64,000 nucleotides of DNA from JALORV01 sp963707445 (GCA_963707445.1 CAVPPW010000026.1:46070-110069); one strand, 5' to 3'; counted from the first letter of the stretch, positions 48,934 to 59,738 are shown. Notes: a model not told the origin generated them from the letters alone. Numbers and translations are program-made.

Positions 48934-51537
48934 TTATGCTCCCCTTAGCTGTTGTCCAGGATCTTGCCTCTTCAACAGCAGGCCTGTCCCGCCAATGAGA
49001 ACGGCTGAAAAGAACAGCTGCAAGAGCCAGGTACCGGTCAAATGCAAAAAGCTGCGGTCGTAATTAGTATGGAACGAGACTTCAGACGAAACGGTTTTAT
49101 CCACCGGCATTCCATCGATGTCTTCAATATACTGCTGGCTCAGGCTGTTCAGATGATCCATGTTGACCGATGTGCCTGAGCCCTCCATTGCCCAGCGTGT
49201 GGGCGTGAGAGCCGACAGCGCCTTCGTTCCGCTGGGCAGGGGGAACAGCACACCCGAGAATATGATCTGCACAAACAGCACCACCAGGATCAGGTAAATC
49301 ACCATGTTGCTGTTTTTGACCACCGTAGAGATGAACAACCCTAAAGAAATGCCCACCAGCATGGCTAATATCAAAGAGATATACATCTCTAACGGAGCCG
49401 GTAAGAAGACACCCCGGCTGGGATACTCCACTTTCAACGCAATCACGAGCATCAGGGCAAAGCATTGAACCAGGCCAAAGCCCATCAGCACCACCAGCTT
49501 TGAACCGATGTAGGGGGCAATGCCCAGGTTTACCATGCGCTCGCGCCGGTAGACCTGCTTTTCTTTGATGATCTCGTAGGCAGAGGAAGGTAAACACGCC
49601 TAGCAAGATGACCGAGAGCGCCATCATCAATAACACCTTTTGGGCGTCATTGACCACCTGGTAGAAATGATCGTGTCGAAGATGTGCTTGATCTGAGCCG
49701 CGGTATCTCCCACCAGGTTTTCTGCTTCGAGATCAGCAAGAGCAGCACACCGATGATGGGCATCACCGCCAGCAAAATAAACATACTGAGGCGGTCATTC
49801 ACAATCAGGTCAAGGTAGCGTGTTGCCAAAATGACGAACTGCTGCGCCAGGCGGTCCCAGCTAATGTGGGTAGGTGCGGGGGCCGGCAGCCAGGCCTGCT
49901 GCCTTCCGGCTCGGTTTATCGTTTTCGCCGGTCGACCACAAATTCTTTCCACTCAGCGGTCTTCCGGTAGGTTTGCTCCCAGCGCTCTGCATCCTCGGGT
50001 TTTTCAAGCTTTGAGTAGATATCGGCGAAATCAGTGGCGTTGAAAAATTGAACTTGTGGGTGGGCGGGCCGTAATACACCAGGCGTCCATGCGCCATAAA
50101 GGCAACGTGATCGCACTGCCCAATAATGTTATTGGCGGCGTGGGTGGTCAGCACCACAGTGCGGCCGCTGTCGGCTAAAGTATTCAGGGTGAACATCATC
50201 TTCTTGTCGAGGCCGCGGTTGCAGGCCAGAAGTGGGCTCATCCAAGAAAAACAGGCTCTGTTTCTCGACAAGCAGCTCGGCCGCGATACTCACCCGCTTC
50301 CGCTGACCACCGCTCAGGCTCTGGATGGTTTGGTCGATCTGTGGGAAGCATATCGACCTGCTGCAGCGCCTCATCGATGCGCTGGTTGATGACCATGGGT
50401 GGGCGTCTGCGGCAAGCGAAGCTGCGCGGTATAGCGCATGGCGTGCCGCACGGTTAACCCGGTATGCAGAATATCCGATTGGGGCACATAACCCAGGCTG
50501 GCCCGATGGATGTCATAGTTCTGGTACAGGTCATCCCCATTGATCAAGACCGTGCCGCCATGAGCCCGGCGGAAGCCGTTGAGGGCGTCCATCAAGGTCG
50601 ATTTCCCCGCTCGTTTTCGCCCACCAGCGAGATAAACTCGCGGGCATCACCGTCAGGGAGACATTATTGAGAATTGTTTTGGGGCCCTTCTCGGTGTGCA
50701 CCGTCTTCTGGAATCTGCACCCCATCCAGCCGTACGCTGCCCTTGCTCGAGCTCTTCTCGAAGCCACCACACTGGTAAACCAGCTTATAGGGGCCAATTG
50801 GCACCCGGTCACCCGGTTTCAAAAGCACCGAGCTGAGTCTGCGCCCGTTGACAAAGGTGCCGTTCGTGCTGCCCAGGTCGATGAGCTCGTGTCCGTTGCC
50901 GCTGTACGCACTACCTGGGCGTGCTGCCATGAAACCATGGGAGAGTTAATCGCCAGGTGGCTTTGCGGGTTTCTGCCAATGGTGAAGACGCTCTGGCTGC
51001 CCAACTGCGCCATGCCCAGGTCGATCGTGCCAGCCGGTGCCGCCGGCGCCTCACCTTCGAGGGCAGGTGACGCTGATCGAGTTACCGAGCCGGGCGTTCC
51101 TCCCACCCGCACGATATCCCCATTTTGCAGGGGCGTAGGCTGGTTGGGCAGGCAGCTTTTGACCTCGCAGATGTGTACCATTCGAGCTGTTCTGGTCGAT
51201 GATGACGTACCGGGAGCCAACGTACCTGACCGTGGCGTGGTAGCGAGAGACATCTGGCAGAGGGCACAACGATATCGTTGTTCGGCTCCCGGCCGATGGT
51301 CACATCTGCGCCAACCAGGGGCACCTCACGGTCCGCGCGCCGCGCATCTTTGAGTACCAGGCGCGGGCCTGAAGACATACGGTGAGTACCTGCGCCAACC
51401 TTGCCCGGCTGCATCCCCCCACTGAAATCGAACGGCAGTGGTGCGCCGGGAGAGGAGGGCAGCGCCCCACCGCAGCTTGCACAGAATTTGGCACCCAGGC
51501 GAGCTGGCTTTTTACAAGTTGGGCAAAGAAAGTCCAT
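48934..51537 (-). CDS. Zinc-ribbon/FHA/FHA/ABCG-type transporter fusion
   Basis: Single gene of about 865 codons. Order: zinc ribbon CPTCKKPARLGAKFCASCG (5-23); FHA 1 with VTIGREPNNDIVV, SRYHATVRYV and NSSNGTHLRG; FHA 2 with FTIGRNPQSHLAI, SWQHAQVV and LGSTNGTFVNGRRL; an ABC domain with Walker A GENGAGKST (one base restored), signature LSGGQRKRVSIAAEL, Walker B LFFLDEPTSGL and H-loop VVLTTHAAN; then an ABC2 membrane domain (LSMFILLAVMPIIGVLLLLI and later YISLILAMLVGISLGLFIST). This is the ABCG/White half-transporter order, here tagged with phosphothreonine readers, so transport is probably gated by the local kinase. About ten indels. Stop at 48934. Confidence 0.83.
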
Positions 51538-51560
51538 AGGCTGCTGTGAATTCCAATCGA

Positions 51561-52551
51561 TCAGGTGGACTGGTAAACCATCTGCAGACGAGCCAGGCGT
51601 ACCTCATCTCCATCCGTGAGCGGGTAGCTCACCCGAGGCCGCAGCTTTTGCTTGTTGAGCAGGGTGAAGTTCGTGCTTTCCAAATCTTCGATACACAGCT
51701 TCCCGCCATCGATAACGAGCCGGGCATGCTTCCGCGATATTCCCACTGCCTGCGTACCGTAAACCGACAGATCGATATCAGGCGCGTAACCGCCCTTTGG
51801 GTCTACCCGGCCCAAAACGATCTCGGTCTTGCCTGCAGGCAGCTCGATCAGCGCACCGTTAAACGTCAGTTTGAACTTCCCTTGAATGGCAGCCGGAAGG
51901 CCGGTTGCAACCGCATCGTGCACCTTTGCGACGGGCGCGGTGTCAGCTGCAGCTGTAACGCCCAGCGGGCTGCCGCAGTCGGCGCAGAAAAGAGACCCGG
52001 GAGAATAAGCGAACCCACAGGTTGGGCAGATGGGCACACCGGGCGGCGCGTCTAAAGGCGCACCGGATGGCGCTTCTACTGGTACAGCCGCCGTTGCCTC
52101 CACCAGCTCCATGGGCTCTAGCGGCGGCTCAACCAGGGCAGCCGGCCCATCGAGTTGGTAACCGCACCGGGCACAGAACACCTCGTCCACCAGGTTTGAA
52201 AAGCCGCAAGATGGACAGACCTTGGCCTGCACGGGTTGAACAACCTCTGGAGCGGCAGGGGCAGGCTCGGCTGAGCTCAACAGAATGGGGGGCGGCGGTG
52301 GGTTTATACTCACCGGGGCTAACTGAACCCCGCAGCGCTCACAAAACATCTCGCCTGGCACATTGATATTTCCACAGGCCGAGCAGACGCCTGGAGCAGC
52401 GGCTGGAAGGGAAATCCCAGCCGCTGCTCCAGGGGCGGGGAGCTGCCTGCCCCAGACTCTGCACGTTTTTGCCAGTAAGCGGGCAGCTGCAGTTATCACA
52501 GAACAAAGCCCTGTCTTCGACAAGGGTATGGCAGTCTGGACAGATTTTCAT
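51561..52551 (-). CDS. Protein with four zinc ribbons and an FHA domain
   Basis: About 330 aa. Four double-CxxC ribbons: CPDCHTLVEDRALFCDNC, CSACGNINVPGEMFCERCG, CPSCGFSNLVDEVFCARCG and CPTCGFAYSPGSLFCADCG, linked by Pro/Ala-rich spacers. A C-terminal FHA domain follows: TEIVLGRVDPKGGYAPDIDL, GISRKHARLVIDGGKL, IEDLESTNFTLLNKQKLRP, DGDEVRLARLQMVY. The phosphothreonine-binding Arg, Ser, His and Asn are kept, but the usual NGT turn reads NFT. One or two indels after the first ribbon. Start five bases after the upstream stop. Most likely an adaptor joining phosphorylated partners. Confidence 0.85.
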
Positions 52552-52555
52552 CGCC

Positions 52556-53242
52556 TTAGCTGTTGTGGTAAATCAAAACCATTTTTCCCAGGCGAATGTG
52601 TCTGCGCCATCACCGATGGGTGTGGGCTGGTTGGGCACTAACTTGGTTTTGTTCACCCAGGTAAAGTTTACTGCCCTGAGGTCTTCAATCATCACCTGCC
52701 CGCCCTGTACAAATACACGGGCGTGCTCGCGCCCACACCGCAGTCTTGCCCACCGTAAGGGTCAAGATCGATCTGTGGGAAGATATTGCTGACTGCGTCT
52801 TCGCGGCCGATGGTGATCGTTGTAGCCCCAGGAGGAATGGGAAGCGAATTGTTCCGTCCCCGAGATTTCAAAACGCCCAGTCAGCGTCTGAGGCGGCTGA
52901 TAAACGGGCTTACTGGCTGAGGGGGTTGGTAAACAGGCTGAACGGGCTGGGGCGGCTGGTACACCGGCTGAACAGGTTGAGGTGGCTGATAGACTGGCTG
53001 CTGAGGGGTTGGTAAGACAGCTGGGGCTTCTGGCTGAGGGGGTTGCCGCAGTTTTCGCAGAAAGCCGCGCCAGCCACGTTAGAAGCGCCGCAATTGCTGC
53101 AGGCTGCCCCTGCTTGCTGGGGAACCGCCTGAACGGGCATCGGCGCAGCAGCTACATTGCGCAGGTCATACCCGCAGTTGTCGCAAAAAATAGAGCCAGG
53201 GGCAGCAGGTGATTTACAGCTTGGGCAAGTTAATGTCGCCAT
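52556..53242 (-). CDS. Protein with two zinc ribbons and an FHA domain
   Basis: About 229 aa; ATG 53242 follows AGGAG. Ribbons: CPSCKSPAAPGSIFCDNCG and CSNCGASNVAGAAFCENCG. A tandem Pro/Gln linker follows, then an FHA domain: TITIGREDAVSNIFPQIDL, GVGREHARVFVQGGQVM, IEDLRAVNFTWVNKTKLVP and RLGKMVLIYHNS then TAA. It is a clear paralogue of the FHA domain in the next gene (REHARVFVQGG versus RKHARLVIDGG). Three indels (near 53035, 52910 and 52600). Stop and next start are four bases apart. Confidence 0.82.
52911..53000 (-). repeat. Three 30-base tandem repeats in the FHA-protein linker
   Basis: Three imperfect 30-base units encode PVYQPPQPVQ three times over on the - strand, between the second zinc ribbon and the FHA domain of the 229-aa protein. 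This is a flexible Pro/Gln linker rather than a structural domain. Unit number could vary between strains through slippage. Confidence 0.75.
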
Positions 53243-53264
53243 GAGATCATCTCCTATGTTTGTT

Positions 53265-54528
53265 CTAAACGGTTTCGGTTAGTTTTTTGGTGGAATAACG
53301 CATATTTTTTTCTGCAGCCGGGTCTATCTGGCCGCTCTGTTCCAAATGCTGGGCCTGCTGCTCGGCGACCTGGGCCATTTCGGTTTCGCCAAGCTCCAGC
53401 AGGCGTGTCGCAGCGGCGCGCAGTCTTCGGGTGGCTTTCTGCTTATCTCCCGGGCAGCTTCGTCCAGGGCCTGCGTTTGCAGCTTGTGCGCCACCACTCG
53501 TTCGATAATATTCATCACGCGTGGGTTTGTGGCGTTGGCCTGCATTTCGTCGCCAAAAGAGAGCACAATATCTTTGGCTGCTTTCTCGCCGCTGAGGCCG
53601 GTTGCAGGTACGTCATAAGTAATGTCTAGCTGCAGCCAGCCTGAACGTTCCCGGCGTGCGCGGCGGCACCAGCAGGTCAGCCAGCAGGCTTTGGCCCGCT
53701 CCATGCTGGATATCGCCCAGAAAAACCTGCACGTCAAATAATGAGATTGCCTGGTGGCCCAGCCGGCTGATCAGCGGATTAACCCGCCAAAGGGTGCGAG
53801 CATTTACCCCCTCGATCATCCGCAGGGTGAGGTGAGCGTTTGTGACCACGGTTCCCTGCATCGACTGCAGCGTGTTGGTAAAGACCGCGCGTACTTTAGA
53901 AGGTTGATCCACCACGGTCCATTCGCCGCCTGAGTGCCGGGCCAGGTTTTCGAGAAAAACGCGGGTCCCAATCGCTTTCTTCGCCGGTGCCTAGACCGAG
54001 CATATTGATGGGTATGCCAGCGGCCCGGCATTGGTCGGCGAGCTGCTCGCATAAGGGTTGGTCTTCCCAGGTTTGCCCATCGGTGAGCAAGAGCATGCGC
54101 GAAACTTGCGAAACGCTGGTCGCAGCGCTGGAGCTCGTTCAGCCCGGTTTGCATACCCGCCGACATGTGGGCGTCGCCGCGCTCCTCGATGGCGTCGATG
54201 CGGCGTTTCACCATACCTTTGTCAGTCGCATTACCAGATGGCAGAATGAGGTCAGCCCGGTCGTCAAAAACGATGATCGAAGAGCGAGGTCCTGCGGGCC
54301 CAGCCGGTCTACGACCAGGTGAGCAGCCTGCTTCATCTGCTTCAGCTTTTCCCCGCCCATTGATCCGCTGCGGTCTAAAACCAGGCAGAAGTTCACCGGC
54401 AGCGCGCCCATCACGGGCGCATTCGGGCCAGGGGTCAGCTCTAATAACAGATATACCTGTTGAGGGACTGAGAGCGCAGGGTACAGAGGGCGGTGAGTGG
54501 TGACCTTTATCTCGATTTCTCCGGGCAT
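53265..54528 (-). CDS. VWA-domain protein
   Basis: About 420 aa. Short N-terminal beta segment (EIEIKVTTHRPLYPAL, VYLLLELTPGPNAP), then a von Willebrand factor A domain with an intact MIDAS: VNFCLVLDRSGSMGGEKLKQ (DxSxS), a Thr in the later loop, and LLLTDGQTWEDQPLCEQL, IPINMLGLGTGEE. The C-terminal part has KVRAVFTNTLQSMQGTVVTN, VQVFLGDIQHGAGQSLLADL, LDITYDVPATG and a helical tail LGETEMAQVAEQQAQHLEQS. No zinc ribbon. At least five indels. VWA proteins beside PP2C and kinase genes form the TerY-P type triads known from other bacteria; here it probably is the metal-dependent binding partner. Confidence 0.84.
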
Positions 54529-54624
54529 TGATGGCGGGTACCGGCTTCTTTCGATCAGTAATGCAGAACCAATCTGAAAATTCTAAGCTTCCCCATTTTC
54601 CAGTTAGGCTCTTCTTCTGACAAC

Positions 54625-55417
54625 CTAGGGCTTGAACAGCTCAGTATGGTAGCGGGCAAACGTATTTAAAGACGTGACAGAATAGATCAGGAGGCCAATG
54701 CTGATGGGCAGGAAAATACACAAACCGAAGCCCATCGTTATCGTAGAGAGTAACCCGGCAACGATCAGATATACCCAGTAACCGATCAGGAAAGTTAGTC
54801 CCTTACCCACCTGTCCGGCGTAGAGCCAACCGAGCCCCATAAAACCGAAAAAGCCACCGATCGCTTCCAGGATTGCTGCGAGAGAGCGGTCTTTGCTGGG
54901 GTAAATTCCGGCGTAGGGAGCCATATAAGCCTGCCCCGGTTGAGCGTTGTATGGCTGGCCAAAACCATAGTTCGGCTGCTGCTGTACTGGCGGCTGTGCA
55001 GGGTTATAAGCAGGCGCTGGGCCCGGCTGATAGCCGGTTGGTTGAATGAGTATCCCGGCGGCTGGTTGGCGGCAAAAGACGCCTGGGCTTCGTCGACTTT
55101 CATCGTGGGGACATAACCTGGCGTTCTTGCCGGCTGGTCAACACTCTCGCCCTGCACTGAAAGGATAAAACCTCCCAGGCTGACCACATCGGCATGGCTC
55201 AGCTGGTAGGGGGAGACTAAGCGGTTATTGTTTACAAAAGTCCCATTCGTGCTGTCCAGGTCTCTCAAGAAAAACAAAGAGCCCACGCGCTCAATCATGG
55301 CATGGTGACCCGAGACACGTGGATCTGACAGGATGATGGAATTGTCAGATTCTCGTCCACCGTCGTCTCGGTGAGATCCAGGGCATATGTCATAGAGTTT
55401 GCATCGATTAAATTCAT
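54625..55417 (-). CDS. FHA-domain protein with C-terminal membrane hairpin
   Basis: About 264 aa. N-terminal FHA: LTETTVDENLTI, DPRVSGHHAMIERVGSLFFL, DLDSTNGTFVNNNRLV and LSHADVVSLGGFILSV, with Ser, His and Asn kept. A Gln/Pro/Tyr-rich linker follows (QPPGYSFNQP, then repeated Gln-Pro). The end has hydrophobic segments AILEAIGGFFGFMGLGWLYA, KGLTFLIGYWVYLIVAGLL and IFLPISIGLLIYSVTSL, TM2-like. It would hold a phosphothreonine reader at the membrane. Indels near 55345 and 55040. The start is only 4 bases after the PP2C stop. Confidence 0.8.
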
Positions 55418-55421
55418 TGGT

Positions 55422-56803
55422 TTAGGTTCCTTTCGTCTGGGGCAGCACGGTCACATAGATCACGCTGATGTTGTCGTAGCCACCGGCGTCGTTGGCGCTT
55501 CTCACCAACTTGTCTGTCACATCTTGAGGATCAGATGCGCCTAAGATCACGTCTTCCTGAAATCGAATTGGTCACCAGATCCCATAAGCCATCACTGCAC
55601 AGCAGCAAGCTGTCTCCATAAGCCAGCTCCAGCTGGATAATATCTACTTCCAATTCGGGCTTATCACCCAGGCTTGCGATAAATAATACCCTTCTGATCT
55701 TGCACAGAGAGCGGGTCGCTGGCTGCCCCATCTTGCTCGGTGTGCAGGGCAGCCAGCGAGTGAGTCAGCGAAGTCACTTGAGAGAGATGGGCGGCGTGCA
55801 TCAGGGATGTACGGCTGTCTCCCACATTCGCAATCGTAGCCAGGTTGCCACAGATCAGCGCGGCGGTGAGAGTGCAGCCCATATTGTTCTCGCCGTCCCC
55901 TGCCGCCTGGCGTGCCGAAAGAATGGCCTGGTTGGCGTGGATCACCGCTTGCTGGAGTTGAGAGCTCAAGAATGTGCGGTCTAGAAACGCTTCTTCTTCC
56001 GTGTGGGAGAAAAAGAACTCTCTGCCAAATGAACCGCCAGGCTGGTGAGGGCCAGATGGCTGGCTACTTCACCCGCAGCTTGTCCGCCAATCCCGTCGGC
56101 AACTGCAAAAAGGGCCAGGCATGGGAGTCGGCTCAGCTTGCGCCCAAGGAGCTGATCTGTAGGATGATCAGGCTGTCTTCGTTATGCTCGCGCACCTGTC
56201 CCGGGTCGGTTTGGCTGCCAAACACGTATCGAAAACCGGAGGCGGGCCGGGGGCATTGACAGGCTCACTTTCTACCGCGAAAGGAGCGGTTTGCAGGCGC
56301 ACATGCAGCCAGCGAGATAATTCGGCCCCACATTCGTCACAGAACTGGGAGGGCCTGTCTCTGGCTGCACAGCCAGGCAGCACCAGCATCGCATCAGGTC
56401 TTCTGCTTCCCAAACATCGACGCCATCTGCCTGTGCGGCCATCTGCAGCAGCCGGTAACGCTGCTCTAGCACGTCACCGGCGGCAAACCCGTGCCTCGGC
56501 GGCAGGGTTTAGTTCTTCGTTCAGCGCTTCTAAGCTGCTCCCCTCGCCTACCGGCTCCAGGGTACAGAATTCTTCCTGCCGGAGGCACCCCGATTTCGGC
56601 GTTGACTTGTCGTCTCAGCCGGCAGCTCTGGCTGGATGGTTCAATGGTTGGCTGTTCTGCCTCTGGGCCCGATCCATTTTCAAGGATATGTCCCTGCGCG
56701 GGACCTGTCCTCCGGCAGAGAGTCTGGCAGCACAGCACCGCAAAACCCGGCAGTAACGAGAGCCTCCACGGTTTTCGTTACCGCATTTTTCGCAGCTAGC
56801 CAT
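55422..56803 (-). CDS. Zinc-ribbon PP2C-family protein phosphatase
   Basis: About 460 aa. N-terminal zinc ribbon CEKCGNENRGGSRYCR, a second Cys pair FCDECGAELSRW, then a PP2C domain: GQVREHNEDSLII, FAVADGIGGQAAGEVASHLA (metal-binding DGIGG), QQAVIHANQAILSARQAAG, GCTLTAALI, ANVGDSR, LLLCSDGLWDLVTN and GGYDNISVIYVTV. The metal-ligand Asp residues of PP2C are kept, so it should be active on phospho-Ser/Thr. Starts inside the end of the upstream PP2C gene (8-base overlap). Six or more indels. Erases marks set by the kinase at 48.8 kb. Confidence 0.83.
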
Positions 56804-58572
56804 GCAGCACACCTGTTATCTCAACCAAAATCACGGTGATATTATCGTCGCCGCCGCTCAAATTTGCGGCCTCCACCAGCTTTTGGCAGGCCTCTTGCGG
56901 GTGCGAAGCCGGCGGATGATCTGCAGCATCGTCTCGTCTTCTACCATGCCAGATAACCCATCCGAACACAGCAGGAGTACGTCCCTGGCACAAGCTCGAC
57001 CGTGTACATATCTGGGTCTACCTTTGCCTTATCGCCGATGGTGCGGTAGATTACGTTTCGCTGGGGATGGTTGCGCGCCTGTTCTGGCGAGTGATCTGGT
57101 TGGTAGCTATCAGGCGCTTTACCAGGGAGTGATCGATCGTTATCCGGTTGATGCTGTTCTCGTGAATGATATACGCCCGGCTGTCACCCACGTGTCCGAT
57201 ATAAGCCCGGCTGCCTTCGACGACGGCTGCGACCATCGTAGAACCCATATCTGAGCCAGCTGTATGGCGCAAATCGAAGACAGCTTTGTTCGCCGCCTGC
57301 ATGGTGCTCTTCAACCACTCACCGCGATCCAGGCTGGCGGGAGCTGTCACCAATTCAAGAGCAGCTTTTTCAGCCATGGTATTGACAATGCTTCCGCTGG
57401 CAATTTCGCCGGCGGCATGCCCTCCCATGCCATCTGCAACCACATAAACACTGGTCGGGTAGAAAACGGACTGCGAGGTGCGTAGAAATTCCAGGGCCAT
57501 CATGCTGTCTTCATTCAGCGCTCTCACCATGCCCACGTTTGTCAGCCTGCCCGACTGGTGCATCAGCGTGATTGCGGTGGCTTTCACTTCAAGGGCCGTT
57601 TCTAAAGCGGTGGCAAAATCAGCCGCGGAAGCGAAGCCCACGCCCGCTAAAGCGCTGTCGAAGACTGCATTTACAGCAATCGGCAGGGTGCTGGTGGTGC
57701 TGAAAGCCGGCTGGCCCGTGAGCCACAGGTAGAGGGTAGAGGCCAAAACCGCAGGTCAGACAGGCGTGCGCTGTCCGACAATTCGGGGTAAAGGGTGCAG
57801 CCCGAAAAATCTGCCCACACCAGCTTTTCTCCTGCCAGCCCAAAACATTCAGGTTGGATCTGCCCCCCGTAGGAGAAACAACTTTGGTGCAAATACTGCA
57901 GGGCCCAGGCTAACCCAGGCGCCCACTTTAAAACACTCTTAGGCTCCAACCCGTTGGGCACGGGGATCACATGCGGCTTTACCACCACGCAGCGCAGGCT
58001 GCCGCCAACCGTTTCTTCAAAAGAACTTAACGGCACACGCAGACTGCCGTGCGCCATCCCGCTTGAAATGATTTAACGGTCAAATCAGGGGGCGGTAAAA
58101 GCGACTCTTCTGCCACCAACTGAGGCGCCTGCTCCCCTAAAACCGCGCCACAATCTGAACAAAACTGGCTGGTTTTACTTAAATGACCGGTATAGATGGC
58201 GCCGCAGGCCGGGTTCGTGCACGTAAAATATTGATCTTCCTCGGGCGAGCCGCACACCGAAACCAGGTATTCGTGTTTCGATTCAGTTTGAAAAAAGCAG
58301 CCCTCCACAAAGAAACGATTTCCGAGAATGGCGCCGTTCGGCCGCGGCAAGAAAACCTGCTCAGGGTTTAATGGCTTTGTTCCAGAATTCTTTCGATCGA
58401 CTATAGGTTTGGTTTTCAGGGGAGATGGCGCCGCGAGCGGGACCATCTCTAGCTGGCTGGGTGTCAATTCTACGGTCGTGCTGTCAGACACAGCCGCAAA
58501 GTTTCCCCGCAAGATTTACAGAATTTCGCCGCCAGTTCGGTTTTCAGCATTGCACTTTGGACAAAGCAGCAT
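56796..58572 (-). CDS. PP2C phosphatase with N-terminal zinc ribbons and kinase-like domain
   Basis: About 590 aa. ATG 58572 follows AAGGAG. Order: zinc ribbon (CPKCNAEN, then CKSCGE), a linker rich in Pro, a second ribbon CTNPACGAIYTGHLSKTSQFCSDCG, a domain with LAWALQYLHQSCFSYGGQIQ and FGLAGEKLVWADFSG that looks like the C-lobe of a kinase but lacks HRD and DFG, then a complete PP2C domain: GRLTNVGMVRALNEDSMMAL, VYVVADGMGGHAAGEIASG, GSTMVAAVV, IGHVGDSRAYII, and GGDDNITVILVEITG. Phosphatase residues are intact. Four to six indels; 57051-57746 is clean. The kinase-like part is probably a pseudokinase scaffold. Confidence 0.8.
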
Positions 58573-58594
58573 GGTATGCTCCTTAACCTGCTCT

Positions 58595-59102
58595 TTAGCT
58601 GCTTGGGGGCAGATAACCGGTATCCCGAAAGATGAGGGTTGAATTTCCCAAGGTGATTAAAACGTTGTCTTGCAAGATGCTTTTGTGAGTGGGCTGTGCA
58701 TTGACATAAAGGCCGTTGAGCAATTCGAGGTCTTCGATGCACACTGCTTGCAGAAAAGCGTCATAATCAATTTTTGCATCCGCGGATGAGACGCTGGGGT
58801 CTTGCAAGACACAGCCGTTTTGAATAGTGCGCCCTATCGTGAAGGGGAGAGAGCAGATATTCAGCTCTTTGCCATCTTGGGTGATCAGTTTCAACCCGTA
58901 GATTTCTTGGGGAACGTCTGGGGCGGGCTTGGAAAGCGGTGGCTGTACTATGGACTGTGAAGGGGCTGCCGGCGTTGGCGGGGCGGCTTTCTTTCCCTGC
59001 GGCCTCGCCCTCCCGAGCCCGGCTAAAGAGTACGAGTACAACGATGGATAGAGCCACAAAAACAAGAACAACGATTATCAAAATCGGGATCTGCATAGGC
59101 AT
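58595..59102 (-). CDS. Membrane-anchored FHA-domain protein
   Basis: About 168 aa. An N-terminal helix PILIIVVLVFVALSIVVLVL is followed by a basic/Ala/Pro linker and a C-terminal FHA-like domain: LKLITQDGKELNICSLPFTI, GRTIQNGCVLQDPSVSSADAKI, IEDLELLNGLYVNAQ and TLIFRDTG. The Gly-Arg and the Asn-Gly are kept, but the conserved His is Asp (SSADAKI), so phosphothreonine binding may be weak or lost. One indel near 58975. First gene of the compact phospho-signalling run, downstream of the gene-free stretch. Confidence 0.75.
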
Positions 59103-59738
59103 CACCTGTGGTTTCTTCTCACGTAGCCAGGTACAGCACCAGAAGGATCTTAAGAAAAACCAGGACCATGCATGCTCCGCCCCACTGACATCCTGTTCAC
59201 GGGTATCAATGTAGCGAGATCACCGGTAAGATTTTCTAGAATTCAGATAAACTGTCGGCCGTTACTTTAGAAACTATTATTAAAGTGAAATGTCTAGCCC
59301 GTAGGCTAGCTTTAATAATTTATATTAGGGTTTGCATCGTGGAGGATCCCCCCATTGTTTTATGACCCCGGTGTTTACCGACGATCTTAAACCTTCCGTA
59401 ATCCTTCGTTAACCGGAACCCCTAAGGAGCCACCGACCTGCCGCTAAAGCGCTTTCGGTTTTCGGTTTCTTCAATTTTGAGATTCGTGGAAGCAGAAGAC
59501 ATTACCTGAGTACTATTTTATATAGAACATCGAACAATGGCAAGTGATTATCTTCCCTGATCCGCACCATCTGCCTAACAAAACCGATTGTTTATTTAGA
59601 CAACTCAAGACGGGCATTACCACCCATCTGCTAAGTGGTTTCCTCGCTAAGTACGTGAGTTTTGTTTTGTGAGTGTTTGTGCGGCGTAGCCGCACAAACA
59701 CTCACAAAACAAATTCTACTTATTTGGCGAGAGAACCA
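59103..59738. other. Gene-free AT-richer stretch with two inverted repeats
   Basis: No coding sequence with family-like content is seen on either strand; the only long open frames follow the inverted repeat and are low-complexity. The stretch separates the binding-protein gene (ends 59739) from the FHA gene (starts 59102), both on -, so it should contain the promoter of the phosphatase/FHA/kinase run and the terminator of the upstream gene. The two inverted repeats are listed separately. Confidence 0.7.
59276..59319. terminator. Two-tier AT-rich stem-loop
   Basis: Outer arms ATTATTAAAG and CTTTAATAAT (59276-59285 and 59310-59319) pair perfectly; inside, CTAGCC and GGCTAG (59294-59299 and 59304-59309) form a second stem with a CGTA loop, leaving an 8-base bulge on one side. 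A symmetric structure like this could end transcription from either direction or act as an operator for the downstream run. Confidence 0.45.

Noticed and set aside
52911..53000. CRISPR-like regular repeat
   Set aside because: The units are directly adjacent without spacers and encode an in-frame Pro/Gln linker.
59513..59701. 62-codon open frame on - in the gene-free stretch
   Set aside because: Half of it is one arm of the palindrome, and it has no ribosome-binding site or family-like sequence.
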